Shown: positions 43,651 through 54,690 of the stretch, in pieces
Position numbering within the stretch: the stretch's first letter is position 1
Layout of the letters: each line of letters starts with the position of its first letter
Assembly (NCBI GenBank): GCA_036346225.1
Contig: JARFIW010001104.1
Location: 9,946,001 to 10,010,000 of the forward strand
Direction: 5' to 3'
Length of the DNA stretch: 64,000 nucleotides
Source of the DNA: Platerodrilus igneus
Lineage: Eukaryota; Arthropoda; Insecta; Coleoptera; Lycidae
Program-made: the position numbers and the translations under genes
Notes under the pieces: model-generated
The model's database searches: none
Told to the model about the DNA's origin: nothing
Seen by the model: the letters and a program-made list of their open reading frames with translations, nothing else

Positions 43651-44700
43651 ACTGGAATTTCGTTTACAAGTTAAAAGTGTAATTTTGAAAATCATAAAAA
43701 TCATTAACATTCATCACTTTGATTGTACCCTTTCCATTGTTCGTTTTTTGCACAGATATGACAGTCATTATAATCAGAAGTCTGTTTTGTCGTTTCTGTG
43801 ATAGTTCAATTGACAATACAGAAAATCGGCGGACATAAAAGTGTGTTCTGGCTCTAAATATTATATCCAGCGACTTACCCGCCACTTTCGAAGGATTTAC
43901 AATGCAAATCAGGAATGTCATAAAATCCCAGTTTTCATTTTGCGCCGAACAATTGTCTAGCCAAAATATGAACTGTTCAACGTCTCGATTATGGAACAAA
44001 AACTGCTTTGCCTCGATCACGTATAACTTCGTGCCCGATTACTGAGAAAGGTAATTTATCTTTATTTTTGGTACTAAGAAGAACGAAAGTTTCATTATAA
44101 ACAACCAGCCTCTGAGTAAATAAAACCTTTTTCAAAGTCGCGAGTCGAGGAAGCATAATAATCTTTTCCAAATTTGCAGATACACAAATTGTTTTTGAAT
44201 CATATTTCATATCTGTGTTTTCTGTACAGTTGTCTAGCAGTTTTTACACGGTATATATGCTCACTCCAGTTTTTACAGATGGGACATTCTGGGTTAAGAT
44301 TTTCACGATCATGGTCATTAAGATTCATTATATCACAATTTTACACTCTTCGTGTCGTAACTTGGTATATCGAATGTTTTCGGCGAACAATATTTTCCTG
44401 TGGGTTTCATAGCCACATTAAAATTATGGAAGCTTTTCTAAAAAATCTTTTGCATCATTGCAATTGTGATATCACTTGGTAAGTATCTTACTCTTAGAAG
44501 CATGTTCGCGCCTGTAATGCGATATAGTTGGATAAAATGTATCCACGGGACATAAAATACCTTGCCTGTCAATCTTGTTAAGTAAGGGGTTTTTTCCTTT
44601 CGATCCTGGTTTGGTATTATAATTGAGCGTGGTGCAGATTGGTGTAAGACGTTAAAAATAACTTTATTGTTGTACGGATGGTATCCCAGCGTTGTCAAAT
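43651..44700 (-). pseudogene. Unclassified transposon-type gene, main part
   Basis: The minus strand, in several frames, reads LRVRYLPSDITIAMMQKIF (about 44440-44500), a Cys pair (CPICKNW, near 44275), then ICVSANLEKIIMLPRLATLK and KVLFTQRLVVYNETF (44030-44170). It ends with VEQFIFWLDNCSAQNENWDF (about 43930-43980). This is a protein family repeated in many invertebrate genomes and annotated, as I recall, with a DUF7869-type domain; the DNCSxQNxNW block looks like a DDE/RNase H-fold strand. It is interrupted by stops and split by the BEL/Pao element, resuming at 39409. Confidence 0.6.
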
Positions 44701-45653
44701 AAAAGGTCTTACATCATATGTTGTCTAGTTTTTGTACCAGCCAGTAGCAAAATGTCATATTTCTTTGAGAATTACCAGGTAGTGTTCATTTCTTAACTGG
44801 CATTTGTGAACAAGAATTGATTAAATTTCTTTGATCTAACGATGGATCCAATAGTTAGTATAATTGAATGCGTTGTTCAAAACTTATTAATTTTAATGCA
44901 CTTTCTTGAATTCGTCCTTACAATTCTTCTGGATGGATGCTTAAATACTGCTTTTTAGACTTTTCGTTTTTACATATTTTATTTTTTTAATCTTTTAACA
45001 TTTTTTTTATGTGACGGTTTTAGTTTCCTGACAAATGTCATGTGCTTAACGTTGAATTAAGTCCGTTTTCATTATTGCTCTTGTCCAAATTACTATTTTC
45101 ATAATTTTCAACATCTATATGAATTTCCGTAATTTAGGAGACATATGCATGAATTGTCAAATTATTGATTTTCAAATTCAGTTTTTATTTAGAGGCATTG
45201 AAAGTTAATTTCTTCTTGATTTTCTTTCAAAATTTCAAATTCGTTATCAGCAACAACTACTACGAAAACTTCACATATTTCGGCTGGACATGGTGCTGCG
45301 ATACAATCTAAAAATAGAATAATACTTACTGAAAAAATGTTTGTAGTCTGCATTTTTAAGACAATAAAATTAATTCGACATTTCAAAGTATTACCAACTT
45401 ATTGTTTCATAATGCTTATATTCAGTATACAAATTATACGTGGCGTTTCATTAAAAGAGCAAACAATAAATGCACAATGCGATAACAAAAAAATTAGTTC
45501 AATTGCTAACATTTTTAATTGCTTAGAATGACTAATTATCTCACATATAAACAAAACCGGTTTGTTTTAATTTCACCCGAGTAGTTCAAATCCTATCCGT
45601 ATCTCTATATTTTCCCCCTTTAAGTTGTTAGCTCGATTTGAGATAAACACTTA
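44701..45653. other. No supported gene
   Basis: AT-rich. A 65-codon minus frame at 45189-45386 is acidic near its end but has no family resemblance. Confidence 0.35.
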
Positions 45654-45879
45654 GGGCCAACGGTACTGCTAACACTTACACAACTAAGGTTCACTTACAA
45701 CATAAGTGCAACTGCACCGCATTAAATTGTCACCTTAAGCTTAACTTTAGGTAACGTGTGATTTATGTAACCCTTACCCTACAGGCTGAGGTTATGTTAA
45801 GTTCATTGTTTACAATTTGCAGGTCTGATTTTAAGCTTTGGTACAGAAAGGTTATGGTTTTGATTTTTTCTGTAGAACT

Positions 45880-47020
45880 TTTATAAAATAGATGAATTGG
45901 AAATAATAGAAATCGGTATTTCTAGAAATATGATTGTCACGCAAGACTACTACAACAGCTTGCCAGTTGATAGGTTTTTAAGAAATTTAGATTAACCAAA
46001 GAAACCCAAATGTTTGTATTGTCAAAAGTAGAAGACCAACCTGAATTTTTTTTGGATATGTAATCAGTTTCTTAATTTATAGCAAAGGAATGTGTTAAAA
46101 CATATTCATTCTAGGAATAATTGTGTGCCACCGATTATTCAAATACTTACTTTCTTGAGATATCTTGCTAGGGGTGGCCATATAGATAGAGCAGATTATA
46201 TGGGAATGGATCCAACCACAGCAGGAACAATTATTCATAAGTTCTGGAGAGAAATAGCTTCTTTATATAGAAGATTTATTAAACTTCTAACAACGCAGAC
46301 GACCAAAACAACAACAAAATTCGATTTTTATTTATTTTTATTTATTTATTTTATTTCCCAATGTAGTCGGAGCTATAGACTGCACACATATAAAAGTGTT
46401 GTCACCAGGCCGGTATCCACATATTATAATATGTTAAATTAATTGTTCAACAAATTGTTGTAGGTGGAGATGGTGCTGAAATTTTTCGTAACCGCAAAGG
46501 TTTTTTCTCTATTAATGTGCAGCCTTATTTGTGATGCAAAGTGCAACTTTATTGATGTTGTTGCACGGTGGCCTGGGTCAAGCCATGACAGTATAATTTT
46601 TAATAATTCAAATATTAAAAGTATATTTGAAGCAAATAGGATGCCACAGTGTGTCTTATTAGGTATGTATTTGATAATACTGGTCCGTCACAAATTTAGA
46701 GGATAAGATGTGTAATTTTGTTAACATTTTTAGGTGATAAAGGTTATGAATTAAAAAATTATTTCTTAACACCATTATTAAATCCCACAACTTAAGCAGA
46801 ACGGTTATATAATGAGACATATTCGTACACGCAACAAAATAAAGGTACATTTGGAATTCTAAAGCGAAGATTTCCGGTTTTGGCTTATGGTTGTAGATTG
46901 AAACTGGAAAATATCCAACCTGTCATTATTGCAGGAACAGTTCTGCACAATATTACACGTATGCGAAATGAAACAGAACCAGTTCATATCCAGGATATGA
47001 ATGCCCAAGAATTAAATTAG
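45880..47020 (+). pseudogene. Harbinger (HARBI1-like) transposase
   Basis: Pieces in order: IIQILTFLRYLARGGHIDRA (46130-46190, DNA-binding part), VGAIDCTHIKVLSPG (first catalytic Asp, about 46365-46410), DVVARWPGSSHDSIIFNNS (second Asp, about 46555-46610) and GTFGILKRRFPVLAYGC (46840-46890). The third catalytic residue, Glu just before the TFG block, is lost (reads NKGTFG). A clean GT-AG intron lies at 46663-46733, splitting the Leu-Leu-Gly-Asp motif. Other splice sites near 46360 and 46413-46463 look plausible but are out of phase. Stops and the lost Glu make it inactive. Confidence 0.82.
46663..46733 (+). other. Predicted intron in Harbinger transposase
   Basis: GTATGT...TTTTTAG, 71 bp. 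Removing it joins VLLG to DKGYEL, the expected motif. Confidence 0.75.
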
Positions 47021-47232
47021 TCGATTTTGAATGGTCAAATCCAACCCATTCCAGCAGCTGAGCAGTTAATCGTCAAAATACATACAGATCACTGCTATTT
47101 GAAACATATTTTGCTCATTTATAATAAATGTGATCCTAAGAATAAAACATAATTGTTATTTTAAGTACTGTTTTTGTAGTTTTCTTAATAATATTTAATA
47201 ATAATGTACTCGCGTAACATATTATACAAATT

Positions 47233-48235
47233 TCAATCGAAACTGTTTTTTAATTTTTTTATTTGCAACCATTTAATTTCAATGTCCAGTTCTAATGACC
47301 TTTTGTGCAATCTAAATTCTTCCTCGTCTCTGGTTTCCTTCATAACAATATTGTCTAAAGACTTTTTTAAATATTCCGCCTTTAAAGTTGCCACCTCCGA
47401 ATATTGCTGAGACAGAAAATTTGTGTGTATCGGCCGTACAGCTTTTGGCCTTCTACGCCCTGTGTAAATGAAAGTTTCTTGTTGTGAGTGGATTTTAAGT
47501 CCTTTGGCGAATGATCCTTTCAGCTCTAGAATTTTATATAATACATGTTTCATATAACAACATCAAATACTTACCTTCAAATCATTCTCATCAACATTAT
47601 CTTCAGGTATCTGATTCTCGGATATCTGTTTGATTAAACAATTTTATATGGTTTTAAGAGAAATAAAATAATTTACTATATCTCTAGATTACTGGCAGCA
47701 CTAGTTGACGCACATGAGGCTGTATTAAGATGCTTTGATGTTTATTGTCTATTAGGAAATAGAAAATTATTTACGCCCGATGAATTTTCTACTGCCTAAA
47801 ATGTAAAATATGGGTAACGAGATTATACTATACAAACAACTTACGGTAATGTTTGGAACTTCAGCTTGTTCAAATTTTAATTCTTATAATTCTGAATCAC
47901 CTCCAAATTCATCATCCATGTCATTAATGGTTATAGGATTCGTTATTTCCAATATAACATCCATGCAAGGGTCAGTTTTGGGTATATATGTTTCACCTCG
48001 TCTAGCATGTAGTTCCCGCTTATTTGCAGCTGCCGACTTCCTTACTTCTCCTTTCTTGTTTTCAAATAATTTTTTAAACTATTCTTTGTGCTATACATTC
48101 CTGCAGGAGACAATTAAATTCTCGCGTGACTGCGTCCCAAGCAAAGGTTTTTCAGAGCATGTCGTCGCATCCGTCTTCTTGCATTGGATAATATTTTTAT
48201 ATTTGAAAATGCAGTGCATTAGAAACATCTTCTAG
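47233..48235 (-). pseudogene. Harbinger Myb/SANT-like accessory gene
   Basis: Minus strand. The C-terminal exon-like frame 47553-47233 has a charged coiled-coil end (EYLKKSLDNIVMKETRDEEE and HKRSLELDIEIKWLQIKKLK), the usual tail of the Harbinger DNA-binding partner. Upstream, near 48000-48080, broken frames give KKLFENKKGEVRKSAAANK, like the SANT helix region before a KKTGGG-type motif. In working elements this protein binds the ends and moves the transposase to the nucleus. Frames are broken and probably contained introns. Confidence 0.6.
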
Positions 48236-48722
48236 TTTATTTTTTTTTTGCTTTCTCCTGAACACAACATACTACGATTTGTATTCATTTTACATTTATA
48301 ACACCTTTTCAGTCACCACAAAGCTCAGATGAAGTATGTAGTACGTGTAAATAAATATTAATTTCCTAGAAAATTGACAGCTAGGTAAGTGACTCTTTCC
48401 ACTTAACGGTGCAGCATACTTTAGAAAGTTGCCCTTAACCATCTAAAGTGGAACTTATGTAAGTATCACTTAAAATGAGGTACGGTGCAGTTGGTTCTTA
48501 GTCTTTGAATCTAAGCCTTGTGCAGCTACCTTTATATTTGTAACTAACAGTAGTTCGTTTAGTCTTGAATTTGAACATCACCTCCTGTTCATATCTAGCA
48601 TAACGTCAAAAATGTGGCACTCGGGTATGATTAATAAAATTGCCCAAAGCAATTGAAAGGTTATGTTGATACACTAATCACGTGCGTGATTTGATTTATC
48701 CATCTGTCTAAGTGAACTATTA

Positions 48723-48795
48723 GTCGTTGTAGCTCAGATGGGATAGCGCTAAGTGTAAATTAGAGGGTTGCATGTTCAAATCCTAAATCTTATAT
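48723..48795 (+). repeat. tRNA-like sequence (SINE head or tRNA pseudogene)
   Basis: An A box (TAGCTCAGATGGG at 48730) and a B box (GTTCAAATCC at 48774) are spaced as in a tRNA. The acceptor and T stems do not pair properly, so it is not a working tRNA. It lies between the Harbinger and piggyBac elements. Confidence 0.5.
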
Positions 48796-48844
48796 AAACA
48801 AGCAATTTGATTTTATAATTAGCTGTGAATATTTACAGTGTTAA

Positions 48845-51181
48845 CCCTCTATTGCATAAATTAATTAAATTTTTTTATAATTCGTAAGCTAATTTGTCGT
48901 AGTTAATTTTAAGCATGCTTTAATGGGAAAAAAAGGTAAATCACTCGATTTTTTGTAAAAAGTCAGTTTTAGAGGTGGTTTTTATTTGTAACCATTCGGG
49001 AACAACATGCACAGAAACAAGTTTAACTACCAAAAATACTTACAGGACATTAGTATGAAACCGAACAAAATAGTTACTTTTTGAGTGAAGACAATTGTAT
49101 TTTGAATTTGACACTTTACCCTCGATTTTCCCTTACACTTAAATTGTTTGCAACTTTCTCTTTCGTCAGTCTATTTAGGCTAATGTGACATTATATCATT
49201 ATATCACTTCGTTGAGACGAGTTTCTAAACATATTCTTTTCTTTGGCGCCTCCGGAGTTCCATTACAGGGACAGGACTTCCTCTTTTATTGTGATTGGCT
49301 ATCCACGATTGCATACCTGGATTGACAAATTCGTTTTGAAGGTAAGTAGAGGAACTATTTAATCTTTCTAGCCAAGCTGAGTTTTTATTTTTTTGTCAAA
49401 GAGCCATGCGTTGACGGTGACTATGCCTAACATGTTAAAAAAATATGATGGTACCACTTTTTGCTTTTTATTTTGATGGGATACAGTCCAAGTAGTGAAT
49501 CTTGTAAGTCAGTCCATCTCCCTTCCCCCACCCCCTAAGTCTCTCGAACTTTGGACATTCAATTTCTTTCCGCTCATTCGATGACTTGAAACACCTCTTC
49601 ACCTTCAGCAGTGGAGTTCTTCCACAATGATCAAACATTAGAGACACTATACATTGCACGACGTGTATATTGATTCTGTCAAAAGTTGCTGGTTGTTCTT
49701 TATAGCTTCTCCTTCCATGCTTATTCTTCTCTTTTATAGTTGAGGTAAACGATTTGTACGCACTGTTGCTACGAAATGAATCTTTTTCTTTGCTGAATAA
49801 GCAACCAACAGTATACCAGAAAAGTAGTTTTATAGTAGACTTTGTGACGCATGTTAGAAGCTATCGGTCTACATAGACAAATAACCACGTTGCTAGCAGC
49901 TCACAGCATACAATTCAAAATTGCAAGACAAACCAAAGACTCCAGATAATACCCACATCTTGTAACTCGATTCTTGCTGTTTTTTGGATTATTACGTGTT
50001 TATACTTTGAATGAAATTATTTGTTTACCACAAGACAAATTTTGTTCGAATTGAATATCCAAGTAAGCCTCCCTAACTCGATGAATGAATTATGTCAATA
50101 CTTTGCATTTTCCTCACTGTTGTCGCAAAAATGTAGAAACTGTTTGATGGTCTCCAAACAATTCACATGCATTACATCGACAACCTGGGGAGTTTGTGGT
50201 GGCTAGTACCTCCTCGTTGTGGGTTGCCTTATAACAGACATTCACAATAATATTTACATAAACCGTTCCATTTTTTCCATGCTGATGCATATTGGACGAT
50301 TCGGATTTGTTTCAGCACTGTAGATATACGTTTGTTCAACAGTTTCTCGAATAAAGTCTTCCGAGAAAAGTAGTTGAATAACTTATATGGATCGGTCGGT
50401 CAATTCCATAATATGTTGCGGTAATAATTCATTACCTTGGAATTCAACTTCTACGCCTTTAGTGGTAGTAGCGGACCTCTTCACTTCAGTTGTATCCTTT
50501 TAGTCTTTCTCGATTTTGCAATATGGGGCTGGAAACTTCTTTTTCAGAAGTTTCATCTCCATCGTCTTCATAACCGTAGTTCAAGTTATATGAAGATATT
50601 TGTTGGTTTGAGATACCAGGTTCATCGATTTCATCTTCAGAGAGCTCAGAATCCTCACTTTCTGCAGGCATATCCCGTACATTTATCTTTACCATACGCT
50701 CCCTGTAGAATTTCGCACAATCCATTTTTCTAGGAACAAAAGAATCCTATCAAAAATTACGTTATTTCAATTAAGTTTTATAAATTATATGCATGATGCT
50801 CCCACACCGGAACATACAGATTAAGAGAGCTTTTTGACAAAAAAACTATTTTTACAATGGTTTTCGGGTTCAGATATCTAATATCATGTTGTTGGAGCAT
50901 AGTTATAATTTTAGTACTAAAAAGTAACCTATACTTTAGTTGATATACAACAACACAACTTGTTTACTACTATTTATAACCTAACCTTTCAGCTCATAAA
51001 ACGTCAAACCGCTGATATTCGGAGCAGCTGCCACCCTCTGCCTATGACCAACTTATACATTTTTATTTATTGTTTCCGAGAGGGAGCTTCGTGCGTCAAA
51101 ATGTTCGTGAGACGCATGTGAAATTTTACATAGAATTTTTAAAGTTTGTGTACCCACTCAGGAACAGCATGCGGTAGAGGG
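48845..51181 (-). mobile_element. piggyBac element with complete ends
   Basis: The ends are CCCTCTATTGCAT at 48845 and, inverted, CCCTCTACCGCAT finishing at 51181. Both are flanked by TTAA (48841-48844 and 51182-51185), the diagnostic piggyBac target. Subterminal blocks repeat in direct orientation: CATTCGGGAACAACATGC near 48992 and CACTCAGGAACAGCATGC near 51154. A degenerate transposase lies on minus. Size 2,337 bp is normal for an autonomous piggyBac. Confidence 0.88.
49466..50730 (-). pseudogene. piggyBac transposase
   Basis: The minus frame from 50725 has the acidic N-terminus (SEDSELSEDEIDEPG). The next parts, in shifting frames, are DPYKLFNYFFSEDFIRETVE (about 50330-50395) and VMHVNCLETIKQFLHFCDNS (about 50110-50170), piggyBac core motifs. 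The C-terminal frame 49659-49468 has KVKRCFKSSNERKEIECPKF. Several frameshifts, and a large part of the catalytic domain between about 49780 and 50040, cannot be recognised. The enzyme would excise and reinsert at TTAA; this one cannot. Confidence 0.65.
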
Positions 51182-54093
51182 TTAATTTTAATTCCACTGC
51201 AGTTAATGCAATCTCCAAAGTTCCCCAGTTAAAAATTTATATAACAAGTATTTACAAAATTTTCACTTTGGTGAAAAGCAACAGATACATACACGTACTC
51301 ACGGTTCCAAAGTTAAGTTTGCCCCTTATCTGCAATTATATAAGTACTCAGACGACCATTTGTTGACCTTCAAATATCATAAGAATGTGCTTGATTTAAT
51401 TTTAAATTCCGAACTTTCTTGCGCAATAACATTATGCTTACATTTATTTAACATTCGTTCCGTCGCTAAGTCATCGCTCAACAAATTAAGTATTTTCACG
51501 TTGGATTCATTTCCTACCGCGGAAATACTAACCGCCTTCATTTAAAATTCGCATATTTATAATTAAAAAATATAAACATAAAAACTTATAGTTATTCACG
51601 GTTTAATTGATTTGTTAAAAGGTTGAGGATGTCCAGTAAACACAAGCTTTTTAATTTTTGGTCTTTCAAACAACAGCTCCCTTAACACAAAACTAGTTGT
51701 AAAATAAACTCGCAAAATTTTTAACCCGTTTACTTCGTCGTCACGACTTTAAACCCACGCTTCCCTGTGTGTGAACCTACCCTACACCTGCAAGTGTAGT
51801 TCAACCTTATGTTGCGCGCCGCGTATTTTCTTCTCCCCAGGAATTTATATTCACATCTTGAAGCTGTGTTTTGTCCACTGACTTTTAATTTGTTCTTAAA
51901 CTAACACCAACAGCGCGTCCCTCTCGTCTTATTACTTGCTTGTATGACTACAATTTTAAGGTTCTAATTAAGTTTGTAAACTAAACTTTCTAATGTATGC
52001 TTAGGGTTTATATCAAATCTCTCTCTCCATAACATTCCTATTAATACAATGTCATAATCTTAATCTATGCTTATATATAAGGTTGTTGTCACGTTAATTA
52101 TCTCTCTGGAAAACGCAATCGTAGCGCTTACTATGTTTAAAATTATTTGCATTTACGGTTTTCAAATAAGTAATCAGCCTGGATTATTACGGTTTACAAT
52201 GTATTTAAAGAAATAATGTTATACCTTATTAGCGGAATGACTTTTATAAGAACAAAATCGAAATACGTTGCTTAATTAAGATTCTGACCCTTCAAAATTA
52301 AATTTTTCCTTTTCTTTCTAATTTATAGCTAACGTAACGAAACGCGATATACTATTTCTCTTCAAAGTTCTCACTTAACCTAAATTTTATATCGTTGGTT
52401 TATTCTAAATCGATTGTTCTGGACAAATATTAAACCGTTCTGTTAAAGTCTTTTTTTCATTTCCGTACTTACTCCGTTTAAGAATTCATTGCAAAGTACT
52501 AAACGAACCTGGAAAATCCATATTTATATCTCTTGTTTCATTATATTGTGTATCCAAGTTAACTTTCAATAAAGCCTGATTAAGAACTTTATTTTCCGAG
52601 AGAAATCGTTTCAGTTTAGCGATGTAATTAAAGAGCGGAAAACATATAACACTTAGATTGATGAAGCAGTTTGTAAAAGACTCGTAACCTAAGTGAAATC
52701 GTTTTTAGTACCTCTATCAGGAAGTTCAATCTATTTACGTTAACTTACAAGCACGCATTTCTTCTGAACTTACAGTACAAAGCTGACAATAAAACAACTT
52801 ACTTAAAAGTTCCAATTAGATGTTCTAGAAAAGTATCGTAGCCATTGCGGAATTTCTGTTTTTAAAACTGTTATTCAAAATTTGTTTTCATTTAGTTTGA
52901 GTTGAGTAATGGTATTCCCGTCTGTGGCGATGTTTCCCAAAAAATAATGGTAAATAATACTGAAGTATGATCACACAGGAAAGTTCATTACAAGATTTAT
53001 TGGATGGACAACATCGACAACCTAAAGAGAGATTTCTGATACTTTAGTATCACAATAAACCCACTTTTATGAAATAACTTAAACCCATACCGATGGAATA
53101 TCGTATTACATACTTTCGGGGTTGTAATTTGCATACAACCCCAATCCAATTCATGCAAATACATTGTAACTACTTTTGTTCGCTTATCAACTACAGATCC
53201 GTCATTTGCATACTTTTACGACTTTTTAGTGTTTAGTAACTTTCATTTGTATGCTGTGAAAATCTCATAGGAAATAATTAACGTTCCACGTCTACTAGAT
53301 TGTAATTTAAAAAAAAACTGTGTTTTATTGTAAAACAAAATCTAGCGTACATACACTGCTTTTCGCGTACATAGCTACCTACTGTCTTTAATATTGACTT
53401 TAAGATTGCGATTAATTTATCAAAATAATGTGAATTCTTCAACCTTTAAAATCTATATTCAATTCAAACCAAATAGCATCACAAGATATATTTTGATGGT
53501 TAGTAGTGGATATTAAACAGCCCTGTTACTTGCGCCATTTAAGACATCTAGGCGGTCGTTAACTAGGTCGTGTGACCTACGTTGAATTTCTTGCTTGGAC
53601 CCCGTTTTGTGACCGGCTACCTTTCTTCCGATCATTAGCCCACCTTTTTGTCATTGTTTAATTTCTATTCATCCTGCCACCAACTCATCTCATGATCTAG
53701 CTTCGTTCTTTTTTGTTGACGTTTGTTGTAAACCGTGATCATGGTTGCTATTTAAAGGAAATCATCCTCTATATGCGTGTCAAAAATAATAAACTACCGT
53801 TTTAGAGGGTAAAAGATGGACTTTGATCTAAGGGGGAGAGGTAGAGGTTGAGAAATTCCTCTTAATTTGTACGTTTAAAGTCACTCGCCCAATTAGGAGT
53901 AGTACTGGTATATTTCGCGCCTTGACCGCACTTACAATCTGTCCCACAAGGTAGTGAAAGCGATGGATGCTACAGAGAATACAACACGGTTGAATGCTTT
54001 TTACTTTAGTGTCCACGTTTCCCAATCGAACAACTCTGCATATATGCACGATGAATCAGGAGTGACGCCAGATAGGATTTGGGTCGCTTGGAG
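51182..54093. other. 2.9 kb without recognised genes
   Basis: AT-rich throughout, no protein motif on either strand, no paired repeats noticed. A 73-codon minus frame at 53828-54049 has no family resemblance. Confidence 0.45.
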
Positions 54094-54690
54094 CTTCTTT
54101 TTAAAAAAATACTTTATTTCCAAAACACTCCTATCAAGTGTATTTTTATAATAATTACAGTAATTTTGAAAATTGCACCATATATTCATTAACGACTTGG
54201 TTTTAAAAATAATCAAAGTTACTTTCACTAAATTAATTAATTAAAACTTAAATGAGTAGCTTGAACAACCAACAATGTTAAAGTTGTAAAGCTCGAGACT
54301 GACTGGACATCTTGGCTCCTGAGGGTATTTATGCTATCCTGCTCTTACATCACTTTGTAGGAAATGCAGATCTCTTGTCTACTATTTCTTGATACAACAC
54401 AAAGTATTACATTTTCATAATCTTAATTCTAACAATTGCTGTCTTATTGTCTACTGTGACCTGCACCTGCAGTGTCATATTACGTCTGGAATACAAAGTA
54501 ACTGTTTTCGTTCTCATGTCTGGTTTGTGAACTTTCATTAATCTTTTATTATGTCCTTCAATTATACAATGTAACAATAATTCTTAAGACTTTATAGTTA
54601 CAATGATTTGGGGGATATTTACCCCCGGCAGATATGTTGTAGGGACGAGTTGAACTTGGGGGATATGTAACTCGTGAGCAACCGTATTTT
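54094..54690 (-). repeat. Solo LTR related to the 2.9-6.9 kb BEL/Pao
   Basis: Aligns with the middle of the right LTR at about 6240-6760: GTTAAAG.TG..., GACTGACT, GTGACCTGCACCTGCAGTGT, and GGGGGATATGTAACT at the end. On the minus strand it has AATAAA near the left end (54111), consistent with an LTR polyadenylation signal. No internal region accompanies it. The match is partial, so the boundaries are approximate. Confidence 0.6.

Larger units (their letters stand above)
45654..48434. mobile_element. PIF/Harbinger element
   Basis: Two convergent genes typical of animal Harbingers are present: a DDE transposase on plus and a Myb/SANT-like gene on minus. GGGCCAAC at 45654 and its imperfect inverted partner GTTGCCC ending at 48434 are each flanked by TTA, the usual Harbinger target. 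The internal block CTGCACCG near both ends supports this boundary. The terminal repeats are short and diverged, so the exact ends are uncertain. Confidence 0.6.

Noticed and set aside
48723..48795. Functional tRNA gene
   Set aside because: Acceptor and T arms do not pair and the anticodon loop is not defined.
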